The notes: generated by a model not told the origin, from the letters alone. A stretch of DNA of 64,000 bases from an uncultured Croceitalea sp. (GCA_947495075.1 CANLXH010000002.1:744001-808000); one strand, 5' to 3'; shown: positions 26,809 to 37,192, counted from the first letter of the stretch. Translations and numbers: made by a program.

Positions 26809-27516
26809 ATGTTACAAGATAAAGTTGCGTATATCACTGGAGGAAGCAAAGGAATAGGTCTAGGTGTAGCCAAGGGTTTATTAAAGCAGGGAATGAAAGT
26901 TGCTATAAGCGGGCGAAACCTTAATAGTTTAACTAAAGCAGCTAAAACCTTAGGAGGTAACGACAGCGTTTTACCTTTAAGTTCTGATGTTACCCATCTA
27001 GAAGAGGAAGAGCAAGCAATAAAATCTATTTTGAATAAATGGGGTAAATTAGATGTGGTTATAGCAAATGCAGGCGTTGGCCGTTTTGCGCCCATAGACG
27101 AGATGGCTGTTGAAGATTGGAATAACATGATTAATACCAACTTAAATGGTGCTTTTCATACCTTAAAAGCCTCTGTAGAAGCATTAAAAGCTTCGGAAGG
27201 ATATTACATGACCTTAGCTAGTTTAGCGGGAACAAACTTCTTTGCTCATGGTGCTGGATACAATGCTACTAAATTTGGTGTTGTAGGTTTTACCCAAGCT
27301 GTGATGTTAGACTTAAGAAAATATGGCATAAAAGTGACTACGATTATGCCAGGCTCTGTATCTACTCATTTTAACGATAACCAGCCATCCGAAAATGATG
27401 CATGGAAAATACAACCTGAAGATATTGGAAAGTTGGTAGTTGACCTTTTAAAAATGCATCCTCGGACTTTACCAAGTAAAATTGAAGTTAGACCTACACG
27501 ACCAGATTTAAAGTAA
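26809..27516 (+). CDS. Short-chain dehydrogenase/reductase
   Basis: NAD(P)-dependent oxidoreductase of the classical SDR family, 235 residues. Cofactor loop TGGSKGIGLGVAKG (TGxxxGxG) and the NAG motif (IANAGVG) are present. The catalytic triad is Ser (TLASLAGTNFF), Tyr (GYNATKFG) and Lys four residues later. A TACTTTTG promoter-like box lies at 26785-26792 without a clear -33. Its stop codon abuts the stop of the convergent AddB-like gene. Substrate unknown. It marks the right end of the accessory region. Confidence 0.93.
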   Translation: MLQDKVAYITGGSKGIGLGVAKGLLKQGMKVAISGRNLNSLTKAAKTLGGNDSVLPLSSDVTHLEEEEQAIKSILNKWGKLDVVIANAGVGRFAPIDEMAVEDWNNMINTNLNGAFHTLKASVEALKASEGYYMTLASLAGTNFFAHGAGYNATKFGVVGFTQAVMLDLRKYGIKVTTIMPGSVSTHFNDNQPSENDAWKIQPEDIGKLVVDLLKMHPRTLPSKIEVRPTRPDLK

Positions 27517-30261
27517 TTAGACTTCTTTTTCAATAAAAGGAACAGAAGGGTTAAAGATTTCTAATACTAGCTTTTTCAATTGTACTTCAAATTTAGTGAG
27601 GACTTCACCATCTATTTGATAGTTTTTAACTCCTCTTGGAGAGAGTTTTGTGGCAAATCGGAGTAAGCCAGAACTTATTTTTTTAATTGAAATAATTCCC
27701 GCCTCTAAGGAATTAGTTGTATTATTATTTTTATACATAAGGGCATAACATAAGAGTTGAAATGCTTTGCTATATTTTTTATCCTCAAGGAGTTCTTCCC
27801 AATCTATTATTTCAATTTCTGATGAAGAAACACTACCAGTTTTGTAATCGATAATTCTTAACTGACCATCTATTGTATCTATCCTATCGATTTTTCCTTT
27901 AAGTATGATTGGAAAATCAAGTTCTGATATGACTAACTGAATTGCTAAACTTTCTTCAACACCCAAAAGCTTTATTTCATGCTTATTGACTTGATTGATT
28001 TCATTATTAATAAAATCAGTTAGATATTTGATAATTACATTATAAATAATAAGATTTTTTCCCTTAGTCAAGTCTACCCCAGGATTACTTTTTTCAAAAT
28101 TGTGTTTAATAGTTATGGCAATTTTTCCTTTAAGTGAAGTTAGAATCTCAGAGGATAAGACATGATTAATAAAGGGACGATATAAGTCCTCTAAAGAATC
28201 ATGTATAATAGTGCCAAAAGTATTTAAGGCGATACTTTCTTCTACCTCATTAGTTGTATTTATTTTTAGAACATTTTTCCTGTAAAAATCTAGTGGACTT
28301 CTTATATAATTTGTCAATGAAGTAGGAGAGAAGCCTTTATATGCTAACAACTTTAATTCTTCTAACAGTAAAGGAGATTTTTGAATGGAGTTGTCTTTTC
28401 CCCCATTGGACTTTAAACTAGGAGCTGCAATCGTATGAGTTATATATTGGTTTATATTTTCATCTGTTAATAGCTGATTTATAAAACGACTTTTTTCCCC
28501 ACCTTCCAACACATCTGGTTCTGTATTATAGATTAAATAAACTTTTTTGGCTCTCTGTAGTAAACGATAAAAATGATAGGTGTATATAGCGTCTTTTTCT
28601 CTATATGTAGGCAAACCAAATTCTTGTTTTACATCATAAGGGATAAAAGAATTGTTACTTTTTCCTGAAGGTAGTATACCTTCATTAACAGATGTAATAA
28701 TTATAGTTTCGAAGTCTAGAACTCTGGACTCTAGCATCCCCATAATTTGCAAGCCCTGAGTAGGATTTCCTCTAAAATCTAATGTTTCTGTACTTAAGAG
28801 TTCAAAGAATAGACTTTTTAATGACCTTAGATTAATAATAAAATCATAGGATTTAAAATGTTCTACTATCTGGTTGGTTACTTTATAAATATGATATAAC
28901 TGCTCCAAATGAAAGGAATCACTTTTTTGAGTTATTTTTTCCTTTAGTACAGTAATAATTTTTTGAAATAATTTTAAAAATAATAATGCATTTAGAGTTT
29001 CACTAAAAAGATGTTGAAATAAATAAGCATCCCCTTTAATTGCAGATTTAATATGTTCTAAATTTAGAAATACCCAGTTGTTGGCTAATATTTTATCATT
29101 AAGTATTTTGGAATTATCCGTATTGTTTTCTGTTAACAATATGCTACTAAAAGGATTAGACAGAAACTTTAATACATTTTGATAGAAAAAGCCTTTTTTA
29201 CTTTTGTTTATATGTAAATCTAATAGTGCATTAAAAAAATTTGCAATTGGACTTTTAGTTAGAGAAAGTCCCATTGTGATATTGATGTCTTTTATTTCTT
29301 TGGGAATTGAGTTGAGTATTGGCTCTAACAGGCTTTCGTCTGCGAGAATTAGCGCAGTATTTTTTAAGTGCTCTTTTTGGACACCGCTTATTTTTTTTAA
29401 GAGATTTCCAACGTATTTAGCTTGTGATATAGACTTTGGAACTCCTGTTATTTCAATTGCTTTTTCAGATTCATAGTTATCTGTTATACCGTTTAATTCT
29501 CTGGTTTTAAAGAAGTTCCAAGTTTTTTTGTAGTATCTAACAAAATAAGAAGCTGAATGAATTGGGTCATTGAGAAAGTAACTATCAATATCAAAGTAGA
29601 TTGTAGAGTTACCTTGTTCTAGAAACTTTTGAATTATAGATGATTCGGCATTATTTAGTGCATTAAATCCGATAAACGCAAAATCAATTTTGGCATTCAG
29701 TTTTAGAAAATTATCGACGTTTTCATAAGCTTTTTGATATACTAAACCCTGATATCCTTTCTTTTGCTCTAGCAATTTGGAATTGAAATGGTGATAAATA
29801 GTAGGTAGATTATTCCAAAAATTTAGATAATTGGTAACAAGTTCACTTTTCTTATCAGCTACCCCCCAATGCTTTAATTTTTGTATTGATGCAAGGTATG
29901 AGAATAAGCTGCTTTCGTCTATTAGATATCTATTTATTTCGTTGAAATCCTGGAGTAGTGTTTGTCCCCATTTTAGAAAAGAATCAAAATCATCTTTTTC
30001 GCCTAACTCTAATGATGAGTATGAATTATAGAGCTCAAAAAGAAGTTCTGTATTTGTAGCATAATCTATTTTAGCCATCTTGGCTATAAATTCTTCTATA
30101 CTATATATATGAGGTGCAAATATTGGTTTTGTTAAGTGAGAAGAGAGGTGTCTTTTTAAGAAAATAGAAGCTCTTCTACTAGGAACTATAAATGTTATGC
30201 TTTCTAAGTTATCGCATTTATTTTTTAATTGGAAAAGGACATTCTCTAAAAAACTACGCAT
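27517..30261 (-). CDS. AddB-like PD-(D/E)XK nuclease/inactivated helicase
   Basis: A 914-residue subunit of a RecBCD/AddAB-type end-processing complex. The C-terminal nuclease has motif LRIIDYKTGSV and the QxxxY segment (AFQLLCYALMY), preceded by FGTIIHDSLEDLY. The N-terminal part resembles a UvrD-like helicase domain without a functional Walker A. In Firmicute AddB four cysteines hold a 4Fe-4S cluster; here the first is replaced (YIRSPLDFY) and no C-terminal trio is seen, so the cluster is probably absent. Its AddA-like partner is at 33016-36144, with ompA and kbl in between. Confidence 0.85.
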   Translation of the reverse strand: MRSFLENVLFQLKNKCDNLESITFIVPSRRASIFLKRHLSSHLTKPIFAPHIYSIEEFIAKMAKIDYATNTELLFELYNSYSSLELGEKDDFDSFLKWGQTLLQDFNEINRYLIDESSLFSYLASIQKLKHWGVADKKSELVTNYLNFWNNLPTIYHHFNSKLLEQKKGYQGLVYQKAYENVDNFLKLNAKIDFAFIGFNALNNAESSIIQKFLEQGNSTIYFDIDSYFLNDPIHSASYFVRYYKKTWNFFKTRELNGITDNYESEKAIEITGVPKSISQAKYVGNLLKKISGVQKEHLKNTALILADESLLEPILNSIPKEIKDINITMGLSLTKSPIANFFNALLDLHINKSKKGFFYQNVLKFLSNPFSSILLTENNTDNSKILNDKILANNWVFLNLEHIKSAIKGDAYLFQHLFSETLNALLFLKLFQKIITVLKEKITQKSDSFHLEQLYHIYKVTNQIVEHFKSYDFIINLRSLKSLFFELLSTETLDFRGNPTQGLQIMGMLESRVLDFETIIITSVNEGILPSGKSNNSFIPYDVKQEFGLPTYREKDAIYTYHFYRLLQRAKKVYLIYNTEPDVLEGGEKSRFINQLLTDENINQYITHTIAAPSLKSNGGKDNSIQKSPLLLEELKLLAYKGFSPTSLTNYIRSPLDFYRKNVLKINTTNEVEESIALNTFGTIIHDSLEDLYRPFINHVLSSEILTSLKGKIAITIKHNFEKSNPGVDLTKGKNLIIYNVIIKYLTDFINNEINQVNKHEIKLLGVEESLAIQLVISELDFPIILKGKIDRIDTIDGQLRIIDYKTGSVSSSEIEIIDWEELLEDKKYSKAFQLLCYALMYKNNNTTNSLEAGIISIKKISSGLLRFATKLSPRGVKNYQIDGEVLTKFEVQLKKLVLEIFNPSVPFIEKEV

Positions 30262-30271
30262 GTATTAAAAA

Positions 30272-30300
30272 TAAAAAAGCCTCAGCAATTTGCTGAGGCT
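30272..30300 (-). terminator. Intrinsic terminator of the OmpA gene
   Basis: Perfect 11-bp stem AGCCTCAGCAA/TTGCTGAGGCT (30278-30288 and 30290-30300) with a T-rich tract on both sides, so it could act in either direction. It separates the OmpA gene from the AddB-like gene. Confidence 0.85.
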
Positions 30301-30325
30301 TTTTATTAAGAAAATTATCTTAAAC

Positions 30326-31699
30326 TTATTTTACCAAGTTGATTTCAACCCTTCTATTCTGAGTTCTACCAGCTCTTGTTTTGTTAGTAGCAATTGGCTT
30401 GTCTTCACCGTAACCAATAGCAGTTAATCTATCTGAACCAATTCCTTTGTCAATTAAGAAATCACGAACTGAATTAGCACGTTTTTCTGAAAGAGATTGA
30501 TTCAATTTAGCGCTACCAACACTGTCAGTATGACCTTCTACAGTAAATTTAGCGGTTGGGTATTCACTCAAGATTTGAATAATATCAACCATTACTGAAG
30601 TAGATTCTGCTTTTATAGAGGCTTTACCCGTATCAAACAAGATAGTTCTTGCATAATCGTTCAATTGCTTTTGTACTTCTTCAGTCACTTCAGGGCAACC
30701 ATTGTTAGCAACAGTACCAGCAACTTGTGGACATTGATCGTCTTTGTCTAGAACGCCATCGTTATCAGCATCTGGCCATGGACATCCTTTATTTTCAGCA
30801 GGTCCAGCTTCGCTAGGACAAGAATCATCTTTGTCGGCTACGCCATCACCGTCTGCATCAGGACAACCAGCTAAAGCAGCTATACCAGCTTCATTAGGAC
30901 AAGCATCATCTTTGTCTGCAATACCATCACCATCAGAATCAGGGCAACCATTCATTTCTTTAGAACCAGCTGCGTTAGGACAACTATCTTTACCATCTTC
31001 TATGCCATCACCGTCAGAATCAGGACAACCATTGAATGCTTCAAGACCAGCAACTTCGGGACAAGCATCATCTTTATCATAAATACCGTCACCATCAGTG
31101 TCAGTACCACCGAAACGAATGTTAAGACCAGCTAAGTGCTGAAAATGTTTAACACCATAGTCTTCGAATGCATGCTTGTACTGTGTTTGTACAGTTACAC
31201 CAAGGTTATCAGAAAACCAGTAATTTAAACCAACACCACCATTAACAGTACCAGCTCCAATTTCATCAACCCATGTGTAACCACCACCGATTTCCACAAA
31301 AGGGTCTAATTTTGTATCTTTAAGAATGTTATACTTAATAGTACCATCGATAGCATAGTGAGATAAATCATCTACACTAACGTCTCCTAAATTGTCAATT
31401 CTATTTAAAGAACCTCTTGCTCCAACAGAAAAACCGTCACCGATATATCTAGATACAGATACATAAGATATGGAAGGCAAAATATTCCAGTGATCGTTTG
31501 CATTAAAAAATTCACTAAATAATGAACCTGTCTCATAAGCTGGTAGGTTAGTACTTGTTGAATTATCACTAGTCGGGTAAACGTCTATTGCGTTTACTCC
31601 AAAACTGATTTGCCAAGGGTTATTCTCGTCTTGCGCTTGTAGGCCATTAAAGCCTACTAACAGTAGTACAACGACTAGAAATTTGCTAAGATGTTTCAT
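30326..31699 (-). CDS. OmpA-family outer-membrane protein with TSP type-3 repeats
   Basis: Outer-membrane protein anchored to peptidoglycan. ATG 31699 starts a signal peptide ([19 protein letters not shown]); a TTG two codons upstream is disregarded. The first 190 residues are an OmpA-like beta-barrel ([20 protein letters not shown]). Five calcium-binding thrombospondin type-3 repeats (DxDGDGxxDxxDxCP) follow. The C-terminal OmpA domain contains the peptidoglycan-binding motif [22 protein letters not shown] and ends [10 protein letters not shown] perfect promoter lies upstream and a strong terminator downstream, fitting an abundant single-gene transcript. Confidence 0.95.
   Translation of the reverse strand: MKHLSKFLVVVLLLVGFNGLQAQDENNPWQISFGVNAIDVYPTSDNSTSTNLPAYETGSLFSEFFNANDHWNILPSISYVSVSRYIGDGFSVGARGSLNRIDNLGDVSVDDLSHYAIDGTIKYNILKDTKLDPFVEIGGGYTWVDEIGAGTVNGGVGLNYWFSDNLGVTVQTQYKHAFEDYGVKHFQHLAGLNIRFGGTDTDGDGIYDKDDACPEVAGLEAFNGCPDSDGDGIEDGKDSCPNAAGSKEMNGCPDSDGDGIADKDDACPNEAGIAALAGCPDADGDGVADKDDSCPSEAGPAENKGCPWPDADNDGVLDKDDQCPQVAGTVANNGCPEVTEEVQKQLNDYARTILFDTGKASIKAESTSVMVDIIQILSEYPTAKFTVEGHTDSVGSAKLNQSLSEKRANSVRDFLIDKGIGSDRLTAIGYGEDKPIATNKTRAGRTQNRRVEINLVK
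30700..31112 (-). repeat. Five thrombospondin type-3 repeats inside the OmpA gene
   Basis: Five in-frame ~75-90 bp units encode D-x-D-G/N-D-G-x-x-D-x-x-D-x-C-P motifs, each with a C-P pair and six or more acidic residues. This Ca2+-binding linker family is common between barrel and OmpA domains in the Bacteroidota. The repeat creates long open frames on the opposite strand that are not genes. Confidence 0.9.
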
Positions 31700-31733
31700 G
31701 CTCAAAATTTTAAGTTTAAGTGTTTATCAGCTG

Positions 31734-31764
31734 CAAATGTAAGTTGTTAAGAATTATTAACAAA
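31734..31764 (-). promoter_or_regulatory. Promoter of the OmpA gene
   Basis: On the minus strand TTTG (31764-31761), a 19-bp spacer and TACATTTG (31741-31734) match the Bacteroidota consensus exactly. The inferred transcription start is near 31727, giving a ~28-nt leader to ATG 31699. Confidence 0.75.
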
Positions 31765-31812
31765 ATCAATTACTTGTTTTTTTTAATGCATTACATAGAA
31801 AAAAACATGCAG

Positions 31813-33006
31813 TTAAACGATGTTTAACTCTTTTCCGACTTCTATGAACGCTTTTATAGCAAGGTCTAAATGTTCTTTTTCATGAGCAGCAGAAAGTTGA
31901 ACTCTAATTCGGGCTTTGTTCTTTGGTACAACTGGGTAAAAGAATCCAATGACATAAATACCTTTTTCAAGAAGTTTATCTGCCATTTGCTGAGATAGTT
32001 TTGCATCGTATAACATGACAGGTACAATCGCAGAGTCACCATCAACAATATCAAAACCGGCTTGTTTCATACCATTTTTAAAATACGCTGTGTTTTTTTC
32101 AAGCTTATCTCTTAAAGAAGTATCATTTTTAAGCATATCAAAAACCTTAATCGATGCACCTACAATTGCTGGAGCAAGTGAATTGGAAAATAAATAAGGT
32201 CTTGAACGTTGCCTTAGAATTTCAATAATTTCTTTTTTACCAGTTGTATATCCTCCCATCGCACCACCAAGTGCTTTGCCTAATGTACCTGTAATAATAT
32301 CTATTCTTTCTAAAACACCTTTTTCTTCTAAGGTACCTCTACCTGTTTCTCCAATAAACCCAGCAGAATGGCATTCATCTATCATTACCAAGGCATCATA
32401 CTTTTCTGCTAAATCACAAATAGCATCTAATGGCGCCAGTAATCCATCCATTGAAAAAACACCATCCGTAACTATAATTTTGAATCTAGCATCATCATTA
32501 TTCGCTTGCTGCAGTTGTTTTTCTAGGTCTTCCATATTATTATTGGCATATCTGTAGCGCTTTGCTTTGCAAAGACGTACGCCATCGATAATTGAAGCAT
32601 GATTCAAAGAATCTGAAATAATAGCATCTTCTGCTGTTAACAGAGGTTCAAAAACACCGCCGTTAGCATCAAATGCAGCTGCATATAAAATGGTATCTTC
32701 AGTGTTATAAAATTCTGCTATTTTTTCCTCTAATTCTTTATGGATGTCTTGTGTTCCGCAAATAAAACGAACTGATGACATTCCAAAACCATGGGAATCT
32801 AAAGTATCTTTAGCAGCCTTTACAACAGCTGGGTGAGCTGACAAGCCCAAATAATTATTTGCGCAAAAATTTATGACTTCTTCTCCAGTAGAGATTTTAA
32901 TTATTGCTCCCTGTGGGGAAGTGATAATCCTTTCCTTCTTATATAGCCCAGCTTCTTGGATTTCGTTTAATTCTTTCTGAAGGTGTTCTTTTATTTTTCC
33001 GTACAT
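31813..33006 (-). CDS. kbl: 2-amino-3-ketobutyrate CoA ligase (glycine C-acetyltransferase)
   Basis: PLP enzyme that cleaves 2-amino-3-ketobutyrate with CoA to glycine and acetyl-CoA, the second step of threonine degradation. The 397 residues match the family. The substrate-binding [14 protein letters not shown], the PLP aspartate region [17 protein letters not shown] and the Schiff-base lysine in [17 protein letters not shown] are all present. Threonine dehydrogenase is not in this window. Its start is 9 bp from the AddA-like stop, so the two genes are probably co-transcribed. Confidence 0.93.
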   Translation of the reverse strand: MYGKIKEHLQKELNEIQEAGLYKKERIITSPQGAIIKISTGEEVINFCANNYLGLSAHPAVVKAAKDTLDSHGFGMSSVRFICGTQDIHKELEEKIAEFYNTEDTILYAAAFDANGGVFEPLLTAEDAIISDSLNHASIIDGVRLCKAKRYRYANNNMEDLEKQLQQANNDDARFKIIVTDGVFSMDGLLAPLDAICDLAEKYDALVMIDECHSAGFIGETGRGTLEEKGVLERIDIITGTLGKALGGAMGGYTTGKKEIIEILRQRSRPYLFSNSLAPAIVGASIKVFDMLKNDTSLRDKLEKNTAYFKNGMKQAGFDIVDGDSAIVPVMLYDAKLSQQMADKLLEKGIYVIGFFYPVVPKNKARIRVQLSAAHEKEHLDLAIKAFIEVGKELNIV

Positions 33007-33015
33007 GGTATTTAT

Positions 33016-36000
33016 TTATAAAAAAATTGGCTTTACTGTTTCGTTAATGTATACAATTATCATGTCTTTGACGACATAGTTCATTTTTTCTAAAATACTA
33101 GTATATTCTTTTAGTTGATTTTTATGTGTTTCACTTTTTGCTCCAGTCTTATAATCAATAAGAATTGCCTTATCATTTTCTATAACTATTCTATCTGGTA
33201 TAAAAAGTAAACCATCTGGAGTTAAAAGCTCTTTTTCGTTATAAATAATCAGGTCTTCTTTAAAATAAGAGCTTAATTGAGGATGATTAACAATTTGGCT
33301 AAGCTTTTCTTTTACATCAGGAATATCTGAAGAACTAATATCTCCATTATCAACCAACGAAGCAACTACATTGGTAATATCATCAGGAGTATAAATTTTT
33401 GATAAAGCTTTGTGAATTAAATTCCCTTTTTGAATTGCTTCTTGTCTCTCATTATCCCACAACATGGATGACTTAGTAACCATATTGAAACTAGAATCAC
33501 TTTTCTGGGTATATGTATAAGGTATACTTTGGTGAGGCCCATCATTGTTTTCCTTGATATCTTCGTTTTTATCAAAACTCCCAAAATTATATTGCAACTG
33601 CATATCGTTCCAATTTCCTAAATATTTTAGATAATCGATAAATAACTCAGCATAGGTGTCTCTTTTGTTTTCTATGTTGGAGATGATGAATAAAGCATTT
33701 TTAGCTCTTGTCATTGCTACATAAAGCACATTATAAGCATCTAATTCCAACTTGCTTAACTCATTGTTATAGATTTCTTCTGTTGTTGAATTGTAGTTTG
33801 CCAGTTCCTTGTTAGAATTTATTAAGAGTTCATTAAAACCTTCGAAAAATTCTTCTTCAACAGGAATCCATAATTTTCCAGATCTATGGTCAATTAACTT
33901 AGAATCCGCATATGGAAAAATTACAACAGGAAACTCCAAGCCTTTTGCTTTGTGTACAGTCATAATCTGGACAGCATTTAAGCTTTCGGGAGCTTTAACA
34001 CTTAATTTTTCTTTTTTGCGCTCCCAAAAACGTAGAAATGAAAATATACTTGAGTCTTCTTTTTGCGAAAAATCAAAAACTTCATCCATAAATTGGGCTA
34101 AATGCGCATCAGAAAGTCCTGCTAATTTAAAATTAGCGATTGCTTGCTCTAGAATATCGTAGGTAGAACTATTTTTTACTTTTGCTATCTCAAAACCATA
34201 TACATTGTTTAGAAGAGAAGGTAGACTTTCTAAATTCTTAATTATAAAATCATGTTTATACTCTTTACTATCATCAAATAGATATTCTAAAATAAAATAC
34301 TTGGCTTCGTTATTTTCGGAGTTATTTAAATATTTTAAAATAGAAATGAGGAAAGATATTTCACTATTATTAACTAATAATAGTGAATCTGACGATACTA
34401 ATGGAATTTCTTTTTTTGTTAGAAAATCTGCTAATAAAGTTCCTTTTTTATTATCCCTAACTAGGATACAGACGTCTTTTAGATTGTAGCCGTTGTGTAA
34501 AACTCTTTGCAAAATTTCCAATGTTTTTTCACAGTAAGAATCTTCAATAACTTGAGTTTCTTTGGTGGTAAATAGTAATTCTACATAGCCAGTATCGTGC
34601 TTTTTAGGTTTTTGGTTGTTACCCTCTTCAAATAACTTTTTGTAATTTAAATTATTGAGCCTTTTTGCAGAATATGTAAAAAAACTATTATTAAAATCTA
34701 TAATTTCTTTCTTACTCCGCCAGTTGGCACTTAAATTTTTTACTTCTGGTTCTAACGCAAAAGGATTCGTTGTTAGGTTTATAAGATTTAAAAACTGTTC
34801 TGCTCTCCCTCCTCGCCAGCGGTAGATAGCTTGCTTAGCATCACCAACTAGTAGTAAAGATCCCCTTTCACCTTTTTCATTTTCACCTTCAATAGCATTA
34901 CTTATTAAGGGAATAAGATTTTGCCACTGCATTTGCGATGTGTCTTGGAATTCATCTATAAAATAATGACGATACTTTTCCCCTAATCGCTCATAAATAA
35001 ATGGAACAGGTTGGTTTTTAATCTCTTTAGCAATTATGGAATTAAACTCGGAAATTGGTAAAACATCTTTCTCTTTTTGAAGCTGAACCAACTCTTTTGC
35101 TATCTGATTTAAAACAGTAAGAGGGACAATATTTTTATAGCAATTCGTTAAAAAACTCAGTTCATAATAATGCTTTTTTATTCCTTTAAAAAGATTGGAA
35201 AATTGTGGATGTAGGCCATCGAGCTTATTTTTTATGGAGTCTGCACTTGTTTTGTTATAAAGCGGATTTATATCAAAATTTTGCTTCCATGTGGCATTAA
35301 AATCAATTTTAGAATTGTTCTCAACAATCCCTTGCATGAATTTGGGGAAAGAACTTCGAGTAAAATCAGCAAATTCAAGCTCATTTTTAGTGATAAGCCC
35401 CAATGACTCATTCGCTAATTCCTTAATTATACTTTTACTTTTTAGGATTTTAGTTTTAAGTGCTTTTTGCAACTTAACAAAGTCTTCTATTTTATTGTCG
35501 GAAATATTTTTTAGATGTGTACTGTGGTTTTCTTGAAAAAGTAATTTTCCAATTTCGAAAAGGTCATAAGCTATATTCCAACTTTTATCATCTTCTATTT
35601 TTTCTATGGAAAAATCGAGTAATACTTTTGTGAGTATTTTATCTTCACCCGCACGGTTTAATAACCTTCCAACGCTTTCTTCTAAAAGAAGATCAGTATC
35701 TAAAACTACATCGAACCCTTGAGAAATCTTTAAGTCTCTAGCAAAGGTTCTAATTATTTTGTGAGTAAATTTATCAATAGTAGAAATCTCAAAAAATGCA
35801 TAATTATGCAATAATTCCTTTAAAACTTTTTCTGCTTTTAAGCTTAATTCATCCGGGGTAAGCTGAAGCTCATAAAGCATATCTTTAAAAAGGGCTATCT
35901 TATTCTTTGGTTTTTTATCTAAACTAAAAGCGTAAAGACTTTCCAGTATTCGCTCCTTCATTTCTGCAACAGCTTTGTTGGTAAAGGTGATTGCCAATAG

Positions 36001-36144
36001 CTCTCTATATTTTTGTTTAGAAAAAGGGGAAAGGATTAGCCTTAAATATGCCTTGGTAAGTTGATAGGTTTTTCCAGACCCTGCAGAAGCACTGTATATT
36101 TTAAAGGCGTTTGAGAGCAAGTGTTTTGCTTGCAAATTACACAT
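33016..36144 (-). CDS. AddA-like UvrD helicase with C-terminal nuclease
   Basis: A 1042-residue ATP-dependent helicase/exonuclease for double-strand-break processing. UvrD-type motifs: Walker A SASAGSGKTYQLTKAYLRL, motif II YFIDEFQDTSQMQW, motif III GDAKQAIYRWRGG, and a late VMTVHKAKGLEFPVVIF. VLYVAMTRAKNALF is motif VI. The nuclease domain is at the C-terminus (ILIDYKTGAKSETHKNQLKEY). The partner AddB-like gene is about 3 kb away on the same strand, separated by kbl and ompA. Divergent from the sod gene. Confidence 0.9.
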   Translation of the reverse strand: MCNLQAKHLLSNAFKIYSASAGSGKTYQLTKAYLRLILSPFSKQKYRELLAITFTNKAVAEMKERILESLYAFSLDKKPKNKIALFKDMLYELQLTPDELSLKAEKVLKELLHNYAFFEISTIDKFTHKIIRTFARDLKISQGFDVVLDTDLLLEESVGRLLNRAGEDKILTKVLLDFSIEKIEDDKSWNIAYDLFEIGKLLFQENHSTHLKNISDNKIEDFVKLQKALKTKILKSKSIIKELANESLGLITKNELEFADFTRSSFPKFMQGIVENNSKIDFNATWKQNFDINPLYNKTSADSIKNKLDGLHPQFSNLFKGIKKHYYELSFLTNCYKNIVPLTVLNQIAKELVQLQKEKDVLPISEFNSIIAKEIKNQPVPFIYERLGEKYRHYFIDEFQDTSQMQWQNLIPLISNAIEGENEKGERGSLLLVGDAKQAIYRWRGGRAEQFLNLINLTTNPFALEPEVKNLSANWRSKKEIIDFNNSFFTYSAKRLNNLNYKKLFEEGNNQKPKKHDTGYVELLFTTKETQVIEDSYCEKTLEILQRVLHNGYNLKDVCILVRDNKKGTLLADFLTKKEIPLVSSDSLLLVNNSEISFLISILKYLNNSENNEAKYFILEYLFDDSKEYKHDFIIKNLESLPSLLNNVYGFEIAKVKNSSTYDILEQAIANFKLAGLSDAHLAQFMDEVFDFSQKEDSSIFSFLRFWERKKEKLSVKAPESLNAVQIMTVHKAKGLEFPVVIFPYADSKLIDHRSGKLWIPVEEEFFEGFNELLINSNKELANYNSTTEEIYNNELSKLELDAYNVLYVAMTRAKNALFIISNIENKRDTYAELFIDYLKYLGNWNDMQLQYNFGSFDKNEDIKENNDGPHQSIPYTYTQKSDSSFNMVTKSSMLWDNERQEAIQKGNLIHKALSKIYTPDDITNVVASLVDNGDISSSDIPDVKEKLSQIVNHPQLSSYFKEDLIIYNEKELLTPDGLLFIPDRIVIENDKAILIDYKTGAKSETHKNQLKEYTSILEKMNYVVKDMIIVYINETVKPIFL

Positions 36145-36168
36145 TCTTATAGTGTTCTTAACATAAAT

Positions 36169-36203
36169 TTTGATGAATTTTTATGTTAAAATCCGTATTT
36201 TTG
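36169..36203 (+). promoter_or_regulatory. Probable sod promoter
   Basis: TTTG (36169-36172), a 23-bp spacer and TATTTTTG (36196-36203), a full match to the TAnnTTTG -7 element with longer-than-usual spacing. The leader to ATG 36238 would be about 28 nt. Confidence 0.5.
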
Positions 36204-36237
36204 AAAGACAACAATAATAACTTAAAAACACACAATT

Positions 36238-36846
36238 ATGCCTTTTGAACTACCTAGCTTACCATATGCTCATGATGCTTTAGAACCACATATAGATGCT
36301 CGCACCATGGAAATTCATCATGGAAAACACCATAACGGATATACAACTAAATTAAATGCTGCTATTGCAGGAACCGAACTCGAAGGAAAATCGATAGATA
36401 CAATCCTTACTAACTTGGATATGTCTAATGGAGCAGTAAGAAATAATGGTGGAGGTTTTTATAACCATTCACTTTTTTGGAGTATTATGTCCCCAGATGG
36501 AGGAGGAAGTCCCTCAGGTGAATTGGGTAATGCTATTGATGAAGCTTTTGACTCTTATGATGGCTTTAAAGAAAAATTTAGTGCATCTGCAGGAACGCGC
36601 TTTGGCTCTGGATGGGCTTGGCTTTGCGTACACAAAGGAGGTAAAGTTGAAATTTGTTCGACTCCTAACCAAGACAATCCGCTTATGCCAGGTGTAGGCT
36701 GTGGAGGATATCCAATTTTAGGACTAGATGTATGGGAACATGCATACTACTTAAATTATCAAAATAGAAGACCAGATTATGTGTCTGCTTTTTTTAATGT
36801 AATTAATTGGGATAAGGTAAATGAGCTGTATGCCGCTAGTAAATAA
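36238..36846 (+). CDS. sodA: Superoxide dismutase, Fe/Mn family (Mn-like signature)
   Basis: Converts superoxide to oxygen and H2O2 in the cytoplasm. The 202 residues match the family. Metal ligands are in [15 protein letters not shown] (His), FYNHSLFW (His), and [19 protein letters not shown] (Asp and His). The glycine before the NH pair (GGGFYNH) and the glutamine in NQDNPLMPG favour manganese or cambialistic use. It is followed by a strong terminator and then the sRNA array. Confidence 0.94.
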   Translation: MPFELPSLPYAHDALEPHIDARTMEIHHGKHHNGYTTKLNAAIAGTELEGKSIDTILTNLDMSNGAVRNNGGGFYNHSLFWSIMSPDGGGSPSGELGNAIDEAFDSYDGFKEKFSASAGTRFGSGWAWLCVHKGGKVEICSTPNQDNPLMPGVGCGGYPILGLDVWEHAYYLNYQNRRPDYVSAFFNVINWDKVNELYAASK

Positions 36847-36873
36847 GATATAAGTTTCCTGTATTAAAATTTA

Positions 36874-36899
36874 GCGCATCTCTTCGATGCGCTTTTTTT
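36874..36899 (+). terminator. Terminator of sod
   Basis: Seven-bp stem GCGCATC/GATGCGC (36874-36880 and 36886-36892), loop TCTTC, then seven T residues. Ends the sod transcript before the small-RNA array. Confidence 0.9.
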
Positions 36900-36927
36900 A
36901 TGAAAAAATTCTCAAATGTATGAAATA

Positions 36928-36998
36928 GAAAAGGGCGGAGAAATCTCCACCCTTTTCGTCCCAAATCTTACCATAAACTTAACCTACTTATGCTATGG
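36928..36998 (-). ncRNA. Tandem small RNA gene, copy 1
   Basis: About 71 nt on the minus strand. It begins with the conserved CCATAGCATAAGTAGG segment (36998 leftwards) and ends in a terminator hairpin at 36928-36957. The 37-nt body differs at one position from copies 2-4. The one imperfect pair in the stem is G-U if read as minus-strand RNA but C-A on the plus strand, supporting the minus orientation. Its -7 element is TAATTTAG (one mismatch) with a perfectly spaced TTTG. No protein-coding sense is evident. Confidence 0.75.
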
Positions 36999-37003
36999 CA
37001 ATA

Positions 37004-37034
37004 CTAAATTACTGGTATTGTGAGAAATAACAAA
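37004..37034 (-). promoter_or_regulatory. Promoter of small RNA copy 1
   Basis: Minus strand TTTG (37034-37031), 19-bp spacer, TAATTTAG (37011-37004). The -33 is a full match; the -7 has one mismatch. Confidence 0.55.
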
Positions 37035-37122
37035 GGATATTTAACAATTTTTTGACTTTGAAAATAGAAGTGTAAACTTTTTTATTTGGAAATAAAGAGA
37101 TAAAACATTGATGTTCAAACAT

Positions 37123-37192
37123 AAAGAAGGCGGGGATATCCCCGCCTTCTTTCCCCAAATCTTACCATGAACTTAACCTACTTATGCTATGG
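37123..37192 (-). ncRNA. Tandem small RNA gene, copy 2
   Basis: A 70-nt unit on the minus strand, starting at the conserved CCATAGC (37192) and ending in a perfect 30-nt palindromic hairpin (37123-37152) whose 3' arm ends in TTCTTT. The hairpin centre reads GGGGATATCCCC, against GGAGATATCTCC in copy 3, a compensatory base-pair change showing selection on structure. It is preceded by a consensus promoter at 37198-37228. Possible relation to known Bacteroidota RNA families (for example the Rfam Flavo-1 motif) cannot be decided here. Confidence 0.82.

Noticed and set aside
30744-31082. Ser/Pro-rich frame opposite the OmpA gene
   Set aside because: Complement of the thrombospondin repeats; periodic for that reason only.
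31811-31829. AT-rich 8-bp inverted repeat overlapping the kbl stop with a distant T run
   Set aside because: Stem is weak and the T tract starts five bases later; not convincing as a terminator.
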